DNA of 64,000 bases from Eunapius fragilis (lineage: Eukaryota; Porifera; Demospongiae; Spongillida; Spongillidae): NCBI GenBank assembly GCA_963681505.1, contig OY811975.1, positions 6,935,490 through 6,999,489 on the forward strand. The letters run 5' to 3'. The translations under genes and the position numbers were made by a program. Within the stretch, counting starts at the first letter, position 1. Each line of letters begins with the position of its first letter. A model generated the notes under the pieces. It saw nothing but the letters and a program-made list of their open reading frames with translations. It was not told where the DNA came from and ran no database searches. Below, one piece after another: positions 1-10,000 of the stretch.

Positions 1-586
1 TTGAGCTAGTGATATGGTTTAAATAGCCTTTTATATTTTCCGATTTTGGGAGGGGGAGAGGCTTTATAGCGGTAATTTTACGGCAAGACGTGCCCACATT
101 GTTGAATACGCCCAGTTTTTGGGATCGAAAGTTGGTGCCTAAAGCCGTACCAACCGCACCATGTGCACCGGGCCTGCACTCCTACAGGTGTATATGATTT
201 TTAACCCTAGCACCGAAGAATATGTGGTTCCGCAAATGGTCCCCCCCCCACGACCACCGGTGGTTGTCGCAGGCGGTATCCCTCTGCCTCAATACTTAGG
301 TAGTACCTCTGTTCACATAAAATACACAAATAGTTCAGCAGCTATCTGAGGCTACCTCATCTTGTAATGAAACGTATATTTTGGCTTGCCCCTATAGAAT
401 CTAGCTCTGTGAAGTAAGAAGCGTTATATGTATGCATGGCATATGGAAAAATGTAACTGCATTGCATTTTCTTGACTCATCAATGAGTTATTGACATACA
501 TGCAGTTAAAGCGTTTAAATTCACTGGAAAAATGATACATGTATTAATATGTTCCATACCATTAGTGTTTATTTTGCAAAGAGAAC

Positions 587-642
<56 letters not shown>

Positions 643-875
643 AGTAATGGTACATTTGCAGGATTGGGCACATAGCCTATACAGAAATAGAGAGAATTCT
701 TTTACCTGCCACCACTGAAACAAAAGTTGGTCATTATGAAATGCAATTAATTAATTGATGTTGACATCATATATGTCACAACAGGATTCTGATTACTTGA
801 GTAAGTCACAGCTCATGGTGGATTATATGAAAGAAAACTATTGGCAGTCTCTCAAATCTTGGGCCAATCACAGTA
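1..875. other. No gene recognised
   Basis: The short open frames here have no recognisable domain, and one on the minus strand is only a translation of the TG microsatellite. I see no promoter, splice pair or repeat apart from that microsatellite. Confidence 0.6.
588..637. repeat. (TG)n microsatellite
   Basis: Near-pure TG dinucleotide run with one TTTG interruption near its left end. Confidence 0.95.
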
Positions 876-972
876 AAAATTGATTGATGCATGTCACTAG
901 AAATTGAGAATAGGCTCTTGATATCTCAATACTCGATTGTCAATTTCTAATGACATGCATCAATCAGAATTT
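876..972. repeat. Imperfect inverted repeat (hairpin)
   Basis: Arms at about 877-913 and 932-972 are reverse complements with few mismatches. Both carry the core TTGATTGATGCATGTCA and then AGAAATTGA. The loop is about 18 nt. This is the structure of a small fold-back element or MITE remnant. No target duplication could be fixed. Confidence 0.7.
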
Positions 973-1390
973 GCTGAGCTGAAGCAGAAATCATTGCAGC
1001 AGCATGACGCATGCTTGAAACATTACTTACATTTGCTCAGTATGCATGCACGGATCAAGCTACGAGTAGCTCAGGTTAGAATCAAAGCAGAATTCCTTTG
1101 TGTTCACAAGCATGAAGCAATTTATAAATACATATATATAGCCATGAACAACTACTTCGAGCCTGTAATTTACTTGTGCCTGAAAAATACGTGAGGTCAC
1201 CAAGCGCAGTAACTATATAGTTTTGAAAGTCTATATTGCATGTTATACAACCATGTACCGCTTTGCTGCAAGTTGTCAACCTGACATTGTTCTACGTGGA
1301 TTGGAATGCAGCATACATGATTAATTATGCGGATATAAATGTCACAGTACAGTGCTTGTGAAAAGCAGTAGCTCACCGTTGGTGCCCCCA

Positions 1391-1406
1391 CCCCCCCCCC
1401 CCCCCC
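1391..1406. repeat. Poly(C) run, 16 nt
   Basis: Pure C run preceded by a further CCCCCA block and placed just outside the left arm of the 1415-1500 inverted repeat. One of many such tracts in the window. Confidence 0.95.
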
Positions 1407-1414
1407 TGACAACT

Positions 1415-1500
1415 TACGGCACCGCAAGTGCTCCGGGCTGAGGGACCACCCACGCCACCGTCACCGTAGGCAGTCCACACTGACCACTTGCGGTGCCGTA
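1415..1500. repeat. Inverted repeat with 16-bp perfect arms
   Basis: TACGGCACCGCAAGTG at 1415-1430 is the exact reverse complement of 1485-1500, with 54 nt between. This could be the ends of a very small MITE or a structured site. No coding potential is seen inside. Confidence 0.7.
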
Positions 1501-2113
1501 TTATAAGTGGTAAGTGGTCAGAGAGGACCATTATTAGGGGGGCCGGTTGTGGCTAGACACGCTAGGTATCGGGCATCGTAACGTCGCATGACAATGAATT
1601 CCAATTATGTATATTTTATTATCACAATATAAAAATCGTTATGATGAAAAACGCTCAATATTTGAGCCGGTAGGAGTAATTTTAAATCATTTTTCCTCAT
1701 GGAGGAGATGTTAGGGACATAAGTATCTCCCAATGGCCTTGGAAACCATAAGGCTCGATAACATTCAAATCAGGTTTATACTTATTGTTGCGCAAGGTAT
1801 ATTATATAATAGGTTAGAGCTGTTTGCTACGAGAAAGGACTTAAGATGCAATAAAATTTTCCAGGAAGCAGTGATGATTCAATGTTTACATGTTGGTTCC
1901 ACGAATCAATTTTGGTACGGAGCGATATTAATTATCTTTCGCTGAAACAGCACTGTTGTCCCATCGGATAAATTTTTTCTAGAAATAGGTCCACTGATAA
2001 GACCCAAATCTCACTTTACTTTTGTGCCTGCTATCCATACGTGCATGCATACCACCCATTAAAGCCGCATATGGTTAAGTTGCATGTAACCACACATAGA
2101 TGATCATGGGTGT

Positions 2114-2150
<37 letters not shown>

Positions 2151-2765
2151 CACGCGCGTTTGTGTATGTGCATTTGCTTGTGCATGTGTGTGTTTTGTGT
2201 GTGACAAATTAATGGATTTACTATGTCTGAATTGAACGCTATATGCGTAAATTTATTGCAAATGTGAAACATCATATTTACGCTCGCATTTACACGGACG
2301 TAAACATTTATAGTTTTACGCTAATATTTACACTACATTTACCTCGTACGTATTAAAGGTACAAACATATTTACATACATATTTACGCCACATCGGGTAA
2401 AGTCAGCGTATATTTACGTATGTATTTGCTACATGTCTGCTAGCTCGCACTAGATTTGGGATCACCTTTACTTGGGTAAGCAGATATGACCTAGCTAGCT
2501 TCCAAATTAAATAAAACGAAACCCGGTCCCTTGTTTTCGTTCATAGAATGACTACATGTACTGGTAGGCTCTGCTATCACTACGAGTCTACGTGCGGGGT
2601 TAGTTGGGCTTTGATTCGCGTAGCGAAGGTCGGGTATGCCCAACACTCTGTACAAATTAAAAGGGGTGATATCGCGATGTGAATGCAGATAGCACTCCAA
2701 TAAGCGGAGAGACGCAGACAGTCCAACGTATACCTTGAGTGCTCTTTCGCCCTTACTTTTGTATT
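1501..2765. other. No gene; degenerate TTTACG-rich stretch and a TG tract
   Basis: No recognisable gene. A (TG)n tract lies at about 2118-2147. From about 2215 to 2425 the motif ATTTACG/ATTTACA recurs many times on both strands, which looks like a decayed short tandem repeat. Minus-strand ORFs at 2491-2825 have no domain signature. Confidence 0.5.
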
Positions 2766-2946
2766 ACAAGTAAAGAAAAACGTTCTCTGACGAGAAAGTT
2801 GGTGGGATATATGAATTGGAGGCAAAGGTGGTGTAAAAAGGAAGGGAACAAAGTTTTGAGAAAAGGGTAATGAGACAAAAATCCTATATTTAGCACTTCT
2901 TTTGGTTCTGTTACATTTACACGCGCTAAATATAGGATTTTTGTGC
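2766..2946. mobile_element. Fold-back MITE, family 1, copy 1 (truncated)
   Basis: The left arm (about 2766-2892) contains GAGAAAGTTGGTGG, GGTGGTGTAAAAAGGAAG and CCTATATTTAGCAC. The right arm begins at about 2919 with GCGCTAAATATAGG and is cut short at a TG-rich tract near 2946. The same layout recurs at 4424, 16,080 and 22,268. Confidence 0.8.
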
Positions 2947-3081
2947 GTGTGTGTGCGTGTGTGTGCATGTTGAGAGGGGTATTGGTTGCATAATATGCAT
3001 ACTTATTCACCGGTACATAAAGTGTGTCATGCAACCATGCACATGTACACACACACGCACACAAACACACACATACGTATG

Positions 3082-3433
3082 AACCAATATCGAGAGTTAC
3101 GCTATGCGCCTATCATTGTTACGTGAGACCCCCACCCCCCCACCCCCCCTCACCCCCCCCCCCCCCCCCCCCCCCCCCCCTGGGGGCATTGGGAGGGATT
3201 TGACCTTTATAATAGCAAACTGCCCCTGGTTGGGGGTTAATAACCGGTCAAATGTCTATATATACATGTACTACGTGGTCTGATAAAAGGTCAAACACGT
3301 GCCCGACTATGGTCAAATGTGTGGCCAGTAATAATATTCACGCGTCAAATCCCCACCCAATCCCGACTTCGCTCCAGGGGAGGGGGGTCTCGCGTAACAA
3401 TGATAGGTGCATTAGTAACTCTCGATACTGGTT
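3082..3433. mobile_element. Fold-back element with ~50-bp inverted ends
   Basis: The left end (about 3082-3131) reads ACCAATATCGAGAGTTAC, then CCTATCATTGTTACG. The right end (about 3384-3433) is its reverse complement with a handful of mismatches. The interior is non-coding and includes the C runs at 3122-3180 and repeated GGTCAAA motifs. It abuts the left edge of the dispersed repeat at 3434; at 37,200 the same repeat starts beside a similar TATCGAGAGGTACG end. Confidence 0.75.
3153..3180. repeat. Poly(C) run, 28 nt
   Basis: Pure C run inside the fold-back element, with shorter C blocks immediately before it. Confidence 0.95.
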
Positions 3434-3810
3434 ACTCTCATGTAGGATTTGACCCCGATTATGAATGTCATTTAAAAAACGCGACCCGCTTTTAACTAGA
3501 CTCCTGATGAGCGGATGGCTTACCTTGTTGTCGTCATCGTACAAGAAGGCAACAAAAAACAGTTTCGTGTTTGTTTGATGTCACAAAACCGCGTGGTTGT
3601 AGAGAACAAAATTATTTTCCAAACTCGTACCCAGTCCTACGTATTTGCGCATTACCATAGACTGGTCATGGCATAAGTCGGGATAGGAACACTTTTAAGA
3701 AGTGAAATCACACCAATGGCTTCAGAATTCGTTGGCATTCTCGCTTCTGTGGTCAAAAAGTCTCGAGGCTACATGACATATATCAGTGGTTGTGCTAGCA
3801 AATCACATAT
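3434..3810 (+). repeat. Dispersed repeat, family D, copy 1
   Basis: This stretch is closely matched at 37,205-38,410 and more loosely, inverted, at 22,945-23,190. Shared blocks include GGATTTGACCCCG, CGGATGGCTTACCTTG, CCGCGTGGTTGTAGAGAAC and CAAACTCGTACCCAGTCC. The 37-kb copy carries an ~830-bp insertion that this copy lacks, so this is the uninterrupted form. I cannot assign a coding function. It runs into the ORF at 4042, whose decayed counterpart also follows the 38-kb copy, so the two may belong to one element. Confidence 0.75.
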
Positions 3811-4041
3811 AGTTAAGCTTACTTGTCTCGGATAGGTAACTTCGCTCTTTATACGATGTACTAGACATGACATCAAATGTGTACGGTCTGGGCACTACAC
3901 GTAGTGGTAATTAACTGTGGCATGTTTTACAAATTGGGCACTACATGTATTAATAACGCGCACGTGCGTACTATATCATTCTTGTTTCGATCGTTGTAGG
4001 TTTGAAGCTCTTTGTAACTTAGTGAAGTTGTTTTTCTCCAA

Positions 4042-4395
4042 ATGCCTTCACGTCAGGACAAGAAGAAAGCCAAACTACGGGCAAAGTATCTCAAAACTAG
4101 AGACGATGTATTAGATTCAGCCCGAGCGGAACTATACAAAGCAGAGCCTGAAAAGAAACGGGCCTCTCAACGTGAAAACTATCGAGCAAATCCCGAAAAG
4201 GAACGGACCTCTCGACTTGCAAGGTATCGAGCAGATCCTGAAAAGGAATGGGCTGCTAAAAGACAGCAATATTGCCATAGTCCTGAACGTTCGTCTCGCT
4301 CGGTGAAAAGAGTTAATGTCACTCAAAGGTATGTCGTACGTTCACAACCTCCCTTTCACATCAAGATGGATTACTTAACATGCTACGGCTCATAA
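4042..4395 (+). CDS. Small basic protein with four 15-residue YRANPEK-type repeats
   Basis: The 117-codon ORF begins with MPSRQDKKKAKLRAKYLKTR and then has four tandem 15-residue units at about residues 31-90. Each is built on a Y-x-A-x/D-PEK core (YKAEPEKKR, YRANPEKER, YRADPEKEW, YCHSPERSS). The ATG is the first in frame after an upstream stop. It is highly charged, with no signal peptide or membrane segment. From memory, similar repeats occur in predicted sponge and cnidarian proteins near transposon-type domains. Here there is no such domain, so it may be the 5' exon or fragment of a longer protein. A decayed copy of the same repeat lies at about 38,560-38,645, again just after a family D repeat, which argues for a mobile origin. 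A MITE follows at once. Confidence 0.5.
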   Translation: MPSRQDKKKAKLRAKYLKTRDDVLDSARAELYKAEPEKKRASQRENYRANPEKERTSRLARYRADPEKEWAAKRQQYCHSPERSSRSVKRVNVTQRYVVRSQPPFHIKMDYLTCYGS

Positions 4396-4423
4396 TCGGG
4401 AATGTATAAAAATCAATGAAACC

Positions 4424-4637
4424 AGTAAATAAAAAATATTCTCTATGAGAAAGTTGGTGGCATATAGGATTTGAAGGCAATGGGTGGTGTAAAAAGGAAG
4501 GAAACAAGGGTCTAATAATAAGGGAAAATGGAATAGTCCTATATTTAGCACATTTCTATATGTAGGATGTAGTATATGTTGTTCGTGTGCTAAATATAGG
4601 TCTATTCCATTTTCCCTTATTATTAGACCCTCGTTTC
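4424..4637. mobile_element. Fold-back MITE, family 1, copy 2
   Basis: The left arm starts AGTAAATAAAAAATATTCTC and includes GAGAAAGTTGGTGGCATA and CCTATATTTAGCAC. The right arm (about 4590-4637) mirrors the inner ~45 bp and then stops at ACCCTCGTTTCC. There it passes into an unrelated block (4638-4672, GTTGAAGTTAGCCGCACA) that also borders the family 1 fragment at 16,080, in inverted orientation. Confidence 0.8.
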
Positions 4638-4672
4638 CACCCCGTTGAAGTTAGCCGCACATTCCTCAGCCG

Positions 4673-5289
4673 CATATTTTACAATGAATAAGTTAACATT
4701 CCACTAGCGGCGGGCGGCGGATGCGTGCGTTTGATGACTATGAGGTTGGTCCAGGGTTGTCGATATGACCATTCTAACGGCGATGCTTAGGACATGGTAG
4801 GTACGCAACGCATCTAAGTCTCAGCTCTCACCAAACACAGAGAATATAATATAAAACGCCTATGACTATACACGAATTGAATCAAAAATCAAAAATGAAA
4901 CAACATGCAACTCATACGCTATGCTCACAGTTCCTGGATGCTTAAATGTAGCAAACATCCTTAGGGTTGGACCAATGTATGCGACGGTTCACAGCTGGTC
5001 CAAACCAATTGAACAGTTTTGATAGCTCAGGTTGTCAACCAAATCAATTTCATGATTGGGTAACATGCACCCAGCTTACATGTATATGAAAAGTGCATGC
5101 AACACTGGTTTCCGACATTGAGGGACTGAGTTGCACCATGCTCTGAACCACCATTCATCTTATGAAATAGTGCATTGAACTGAATTCATGCAGTGCTATA
5201 GTTGTTATGACACAATCCATTGTTCTGTCATGTACATATATATGTAGCCTGCATGTGTGCAGATCAGTTCAAACATATTGAAGCAATAC
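4673..5289. other. No gene recognised; left flank of the satellite
   Basis: No long ORF and no repeat shared with other parts of the window that I could find. The satellite begins at about 5290. Confidence 0.5.
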
Positions 5290-8200
5290 ATTATTCTTCA
5301 CTGGGGATGGATGCCACCTCTGTATGTTCTAAAGCAGATCAGAACATTCTGACGACAATTCCCTGTTCCCACAGGGTAGGTATGTACATGTGAGGATGGG
5401 GAACCACACGCCATGCATAGTTCCCCAATGCCTGGCCAACTTGTGAGTGACCCCCAAATGAAATTATTCACACATCATCTTAACTGAAGATGGATGCCAC
5501 CTCTGTAAGGTCTAAAGCGGATCCAGACATTCTGATGACAGTTCCATGTTCCCACAGGGGAGCTGAGTACATGTGAGGATGGGGAACCCAATGCCACGCG
5601 TAGATCCCTAATGCCTGGCCAACTTGTGAGTGACCCCCAAATGAAATTATTCACACATCATCTTAACTGAAGATGGATGCCACCTCTGTAAGGTCTAAAG
5701 AGGATCCAGACATTCTGATGACAGTTTCCTATTCCCACAGGGTAGTTGTATACATGTGAGGGTGGGGAACCCAATGCCACACGTAGTTCCCTAATGCCTG
5801 GCCAACCTGTGAGTGAACCCCAAATGAAATTATTAACATATCAACTTCACTGATAATGGATGCTGCCTCTGTAAGTGAAAAAGTGGATCCAGACATTCTG
5901 ATGACAGTTCCCTGTTTCCACAGGGTAGGTGAGTACATGTGAGGATGGGGAACCCAATGCCACGCGTAGATCCCTAATGCCTGGCCAACCTGTGAGTGAA
6001 CCCCAAATGAAATTATTAACATATCATCATAACTGAGAATGGATGCCACCTCTGTAGGTTCTAAAGCGGATCCAGACATTCTAATGTCAATTTCCTGTTC
6101 CCACAGGGTAGTTGTGTACGTGTGAGGATGGGGAACCCAACGCCATGCGTAGATCTCAAATGCCTGGCCAACTTGTGAGTGACCCCCAAATGAAATTATT
6201 CACTTATCATCATAACGAAGATGGATGCCACCTCTGTAAGTTCTAAAGCAGATCCAGACATTCTGATGACAGTTTCATGTTCCCACAGGGGAGGTGAGTA
6301 AATTAGAGGATGGGGAACCCAACGCCACGCGTAGTTGCTCAATGCCTGGCCAACTTGTGAGTGAACCTCAAATGAAATTATTCACATATTATCTTAACAG
6401 AAGATGGATGCCACCTCTGTAAGTTCTAAAGCAGATCCAGACATTCTGATGACAATTTCCTGTTCCCACAGGGTAGTTGTGTACATGTGAGGATGGGGAA
6501 CCCAACGCCACGCGTAGTTCCCCAATGCCTGGCAAACTTGTGAGTGAACCCCAAATGAAATTATTCACATATGGGACAGTGTCCAGCAGAATCACCCTTC
6601 TGGCTAGTTTTTCAAGTTTTCAAATTTTTTGATTTTCCTTGAACACTCATGAGCTTCTGTCAAATGGTCCTTACGCATCCTAAATCGGACTATCCATCAC
6701 AAAGTTATTGGGCACTGAATTTATAATTAACCATACATTTCAATGCGAGCGTTACTTTTCTTTTGCTTGTTCTGGAAATTTTGAAAAAGTACCATAAGGG
6801 TGATGTAGCTGGACACTGTCCCATATCATCTTAACTGAAGATGGATGCCACCTCTGTAAGTTCTAAATTGGATCTAGACATTCTGATGACAGTTCCATGT
6901 TCCCACAGGGTAGGTGTGTACATGTGAAGATGGGGAACCCAAAGTCACGCGTAGATCCCAAATGTCTGGCCAACCTGTGAGTGAACCCCAATGGAAATTA
7001 TTCACATATCATCATAACTGAAGATGGGATGCCACCTCTGTAAGTTCTAAAGCGGATCCAGACATTCTGATGACAGTTCCATGTTCCCACAGGGGAGGTG
7101 AGTACATGTGAGGACGGGGAACCCAACGCCACGCGTACCTAATGCCTGGCCAACTTGTGAGTGACCCCCAAATGAAATTATTCACATTTTATCTTAACAG
7201 AAGATGGATGCCACCTCTGTAAGTTCTAAAGCAGATCCAGACATTCTGATGGCAATTTCCTGTTCCCACAGGGTAGTTGTGGTCTAGTGAGGATGGGGAA
7301 CCCAACGCCACGCGTAGTTCCCCAATGCCTGGCCAACTTGTGAGTGACCCCCAAATGAAATTATTCACAAAATTATTCACTTAGCATCTTAACTGAAAAT
7401 GGATGCCGCCTCTGTAAGTTTTAAAGTGGATCTAGACATTCTGATGACAGTTCCCTGTTCCCACAGGGTAGTTGAGTACATGTGAGGATGGGGAACCCAA
7501 CGCCACACGTAGATCCCAAATGCCAGGTCAACCTGTGAGTGAACCCCAAATGAAATTATTCACATATCATCGTAACTGAAGATGGATGCCACCTCTGTAA
7601 GTTCTAAAGCGGATCCATGCAGACATTCTGATGACAGTTCCATGTTTCCACAGGGTAGATGTGTATGTGTGCGGATGGGGAACCCAACACCACGCGTATT
7701 TCCTTAATGCTTGGCCAACCTGTGAGTGAACCCAAAATGAAATTATTAACATATCAACTTCACTGAAGATGGATGCCGCCTCTGTAAGTACTAAAGTGGA
7801 TCAAGACATTCTGATGACAATTCCCTGTTCCAACTGGGTAGGTAAGTATATGTGCGGATGGGGAACCCAATGCCACGCGTAGATCCCAAATGCCTGGACA
7901 ACCTGTGAGTGAACCCCAAATAAAATTATTCACATATCCTCATAACTGAAGATGGATGCCACCTCTGTAAGGTCTAAAGCGGATCCAGACATTTTGATGA
8001 CAGTTCCCTTTTCCCAGAGAGTAGGCGTGTGCATGTGAAGATGGGGAACCCAACGCCACGCGTAGTTTCCAAATGCCTGGCCAACTTGTAAGGAACCTCA
8101 AATGAAATTATTCACACATCATGTTCACTGAAAATGGATGCCACCTCTGTAAGTTCTAAAGCAGATCCAGACATTCTGATGACAGTTCCAAATTTCCACA

Positions 8201-8365
8201 GGGGAGGTGAGTACATGTGAGGATGGGGAACCCAACGCCACGCGTAGTTCCCAAATGCCTGGCCACCCTGTGAGTGAACCCCAAAGGAAATTATTAACAT
8301 ATCATCTTCACTGAAGATGGACGCCACCTCTGTAATTTCTAAAGCAGATCCATACATTCTGTTCT
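5290..8365. repeat. Tandem satellite, ~184-bp unit, about 16 copies, orientation A
   Basis: The unit carries GATGGATGCCACCTCTGTAA, GGATCCAGACATTCTGATGA, GTTCCCACAGGG, GAGGATGGGGAACCCAA, TGCCTGGCCAACTTGTGAG and CAAATGAAATTATTCACA in that order. Starts of successive units (5306, 5491, 5671, 5857, 6039 and on) are about 180-187 bp apart. Copies differ by perhaps 5-15 percent. A 252-bp MITE sits at 6572-6823. Minus-strand ORFs of 60-116 codons inside it are side effects of the repeat: the unit length is not a multiple of three and the reading frame drifts. The same satellite recurs inverted at 13,195-14,515. Confidence 0.95.
6572..6823. mobile_element. 252-bp MITE with 32-bp TIRs and TA target duplication
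   Basis: The left TIR begins TGGGACAGTGTCCAGC and includes ATCACCCTT. The right end (about 6792-6823) is its reverse complement with about four mismatches in 32. TA dinucleotides at 6570-6571 and 6824-6825 flank it, and removing the element plus one TA restores the satellite unit exactly (CACATATCATCTT as in its neighbours). TA duplication suggests mobilisation by a Tc1/mariner-type transposase. There is no ORF. Confidence 0.93.
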
Positions 8366-8463
8366 AGTTGTAAAATTAAGGACAACACTTTAGCAACTGG
8401 TCTTAGTAACTCCTCAAATTTCATCTATTAATACCTGCACACTAAACCTTTCAACTAACACAT
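8366..8463. other. Non-satellite spacer left of the LTR element
   Basis: About 100 bp of unique sequence between the end of the satellite and the retrotransposon. Its last five bases, CACAT, are the target duplication. With 13,010-13,194 it forms a spacer of roughly 280 bp between two oppositely oriented satellite blocks. Confidence 0.7.
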
Positions 8464-8729
8464 TGTAGTATTGTCATTTATTGTGTAATGGTAATTGCCT
8501 AATTTAACCCTTGAGAACCTTCTAGAAGATTCATCGCAGGTACTTAAGCTACCGCTCAGCAGAGGAAGATCAGATCATTGGAGACTGGCATACCGACCGA
8601 CGGACGGAGGCGCGAACTGATGTTATTTGTGTGCCTATTGCTGTGTGATTCTTATCGCTGCTCTAAGCTGATATTGATTCATAACAGGCTGCCATTGGGT
8701 CACGAGCGCGGGTATTCCAGTACATCACA
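8464..8729 (+). repeat. 5' LTR (266 bp)
   Basis: Begins TGTAGTATTG and ends TACATCACA. It contains transcription control for the element. No clear TATA box was fixed. Confidence 0.93.
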
Positions 8730-8730
8730 G

Positions 8731-8742
8731 TGGCGACGAGGG
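8731..8742 (+). promoter_or_regulatory. Primer-binding site, serine tRNA-like
   Basis: TGGCGACGAGGG starts one base after the 5' LTR. It matches the complement of a tRNA-Ser 3' end (CCTCGTCG plus CCA), a primer used by several Gypsy lineages. The tRNA match is from memory. Confidence 0.8.
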
Positions 8743-8751
8743 TAAAAGTTC

Positions 8752-9020
8752 ATGGCTCTCCTGGGTACAGTAGGGCCATTTGACCCGGCGGTGGACGATT
8801 GGGTGGTCTATTGCGAACGACTGGAGCAGTTCTTCCAGGCCAATGGCGTCGCTGCCGCGGAGAAACAGCGTGCAGTTCTGCTAAGCGTATGTGGTAGCTC
8901 AACTTACTTGTTAATTCGCAACCTAGTGTCACCGGAAAAGCCAACAGACAAGACGTGTGCCCAACTTGTCAAATTGGTGCGTGAACATGTCTCTCCCCCC
9001 CCCCCCCCCCCCCCCCTCCT
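8752..9020 (+). CDS. gag: Gag, N-terminal segment (broken at a poly(C) run)
   Basis: The first ATG after the primer site opens a frame beginning MALLGTVGPFDPAVDDW, a typical Gypsy Gag start (a GPFDP-type motif followed by W...ERLEQFF). It covers about 85 codons of the capsid region up to a 23-nt poly(C) run at 8995-9017. After that the capsid homology continues in another frame (…RFHFNSR, then TVTQFVTELKRL). The C run therefore coincides with the frame break. It may be a real length mutation or a homopolymer miscall. Gag packages the element RNA into particles in the cytoplasm. Confidence 0.85.
8995..9017. repeat. Poly(C) run, 23 nt, inside gag
   Basis: Pure C tract in the coding region at the point where the Gag reading frame changes. 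Confidence 0.95.
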
Positions 9021-10000
9021 GTTTCAGTACAGAGATTCCACTTCAACTCTCGGATACAGAAGGATGCAGAGACAGTGACACAGTTCGTGACGGAGTTGAA
9101 GCGCCTGTCTGAATACTGTTCGTTCGGGGAGACTTTAGACGAGATGTTGCGGGACCGACTTGTTTGCGGAGTTCGAGATTCTAGATTGCAACGACGGTTG
9201 CTGACAGAGAAAGATCTCACCTTTGCCAAGGCAGTCGAGCTTGCCAAGTTGGCGGAGCTGGCGGAAAGGAGTGCCAGGGAAATTCAGCTGCAGGTGGGGG
9301 ACCCTGAACCTGTACACGTTGTTCAAGCCCCACAGCCGCGGGCTAATCAAGATGCCTGTTACCGATGTGGTGGTCACCACAAGGCGTCAGAATGTTGGTG
9401 CCGAAATGTTGAATGCTACCATTGTGGGAAACAAGGACACCTGGCTAGGGTATGTCGTGGTAAAAGAGGTGATGACAAGGAGCCCACACAGGGTCGAGGG
9501 CGGCAAAGAAGACCTCAGAGAACTCAACAACAACCTGAACGGGATTCTGGCCAGAAGGATACATACACCTTATTTCCGGTGCAGGACGCATCCAGGAAAC
9601 CTGTTACCTTACGTGTCTTGCTGAATGACTATTCCTTAGAGATGGAAGTGGACACTGGGGCTGCAGCATCCGTCATTAGCGAGAAAACCTACTGGGCGCT
9701 GTGGCCAAAGCAGAGACGCCCACAACTGCAGGACACATCTATCCTTCTGCGGACGTATACGGGCGAGCAGTTGAAAGTAAAGGGGCAGGTTTCAGTTGCA
9801 GTGTGTTATGGTGGCACCACTATGTCCCTGAACCTCCTGGTGGTTGCTGGAAGGGGGCCATCGCTTATGGGGAGAGATTGGCTGTATAAATTAAAGCCAA
9901 ACCTGGGCATTTTTCACACTTCTATACATGTAGGTATGGACAACCACATTCAGGAACTATTATCACGTCACTCGGAACTCTTCAAAGATGAACTACAGGC
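9021..10000 (+). CDS. gag-pol: Gag C-terminus with two zinc knuckles, then aspartic protease
   Basis: Continuous frame from just after the poly(C) run to a stop at 10,007. The second half of the capsid is followed by two CCHC knuckles at 9357-9455: CX2CX3HX4C, then the canonical CX2CX4HX4C. This tandem arrangement is known from Mag-like Gypsy elements. A retropepsin follows, with the catalytic DTGA at about 9651-9662 and the downstream LMGRDWL motif. The linker after the protease runs to about 9990. There the frame changes by one within the segment before the reverse transcriptase (around 9990-10,003), so protease and RT are not in one frame in this copy. Confidence 0.88.

Noticed and set aside
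5729-8357. Minus-strand ORFs with a recurring VASIFSEDDMLIISFGVHSQ-like sequence
   Set aside because: They come from the 184-bp satellite. The unit is not a multiple of three, frames break at each unit, and no start or splice signal is conserved.
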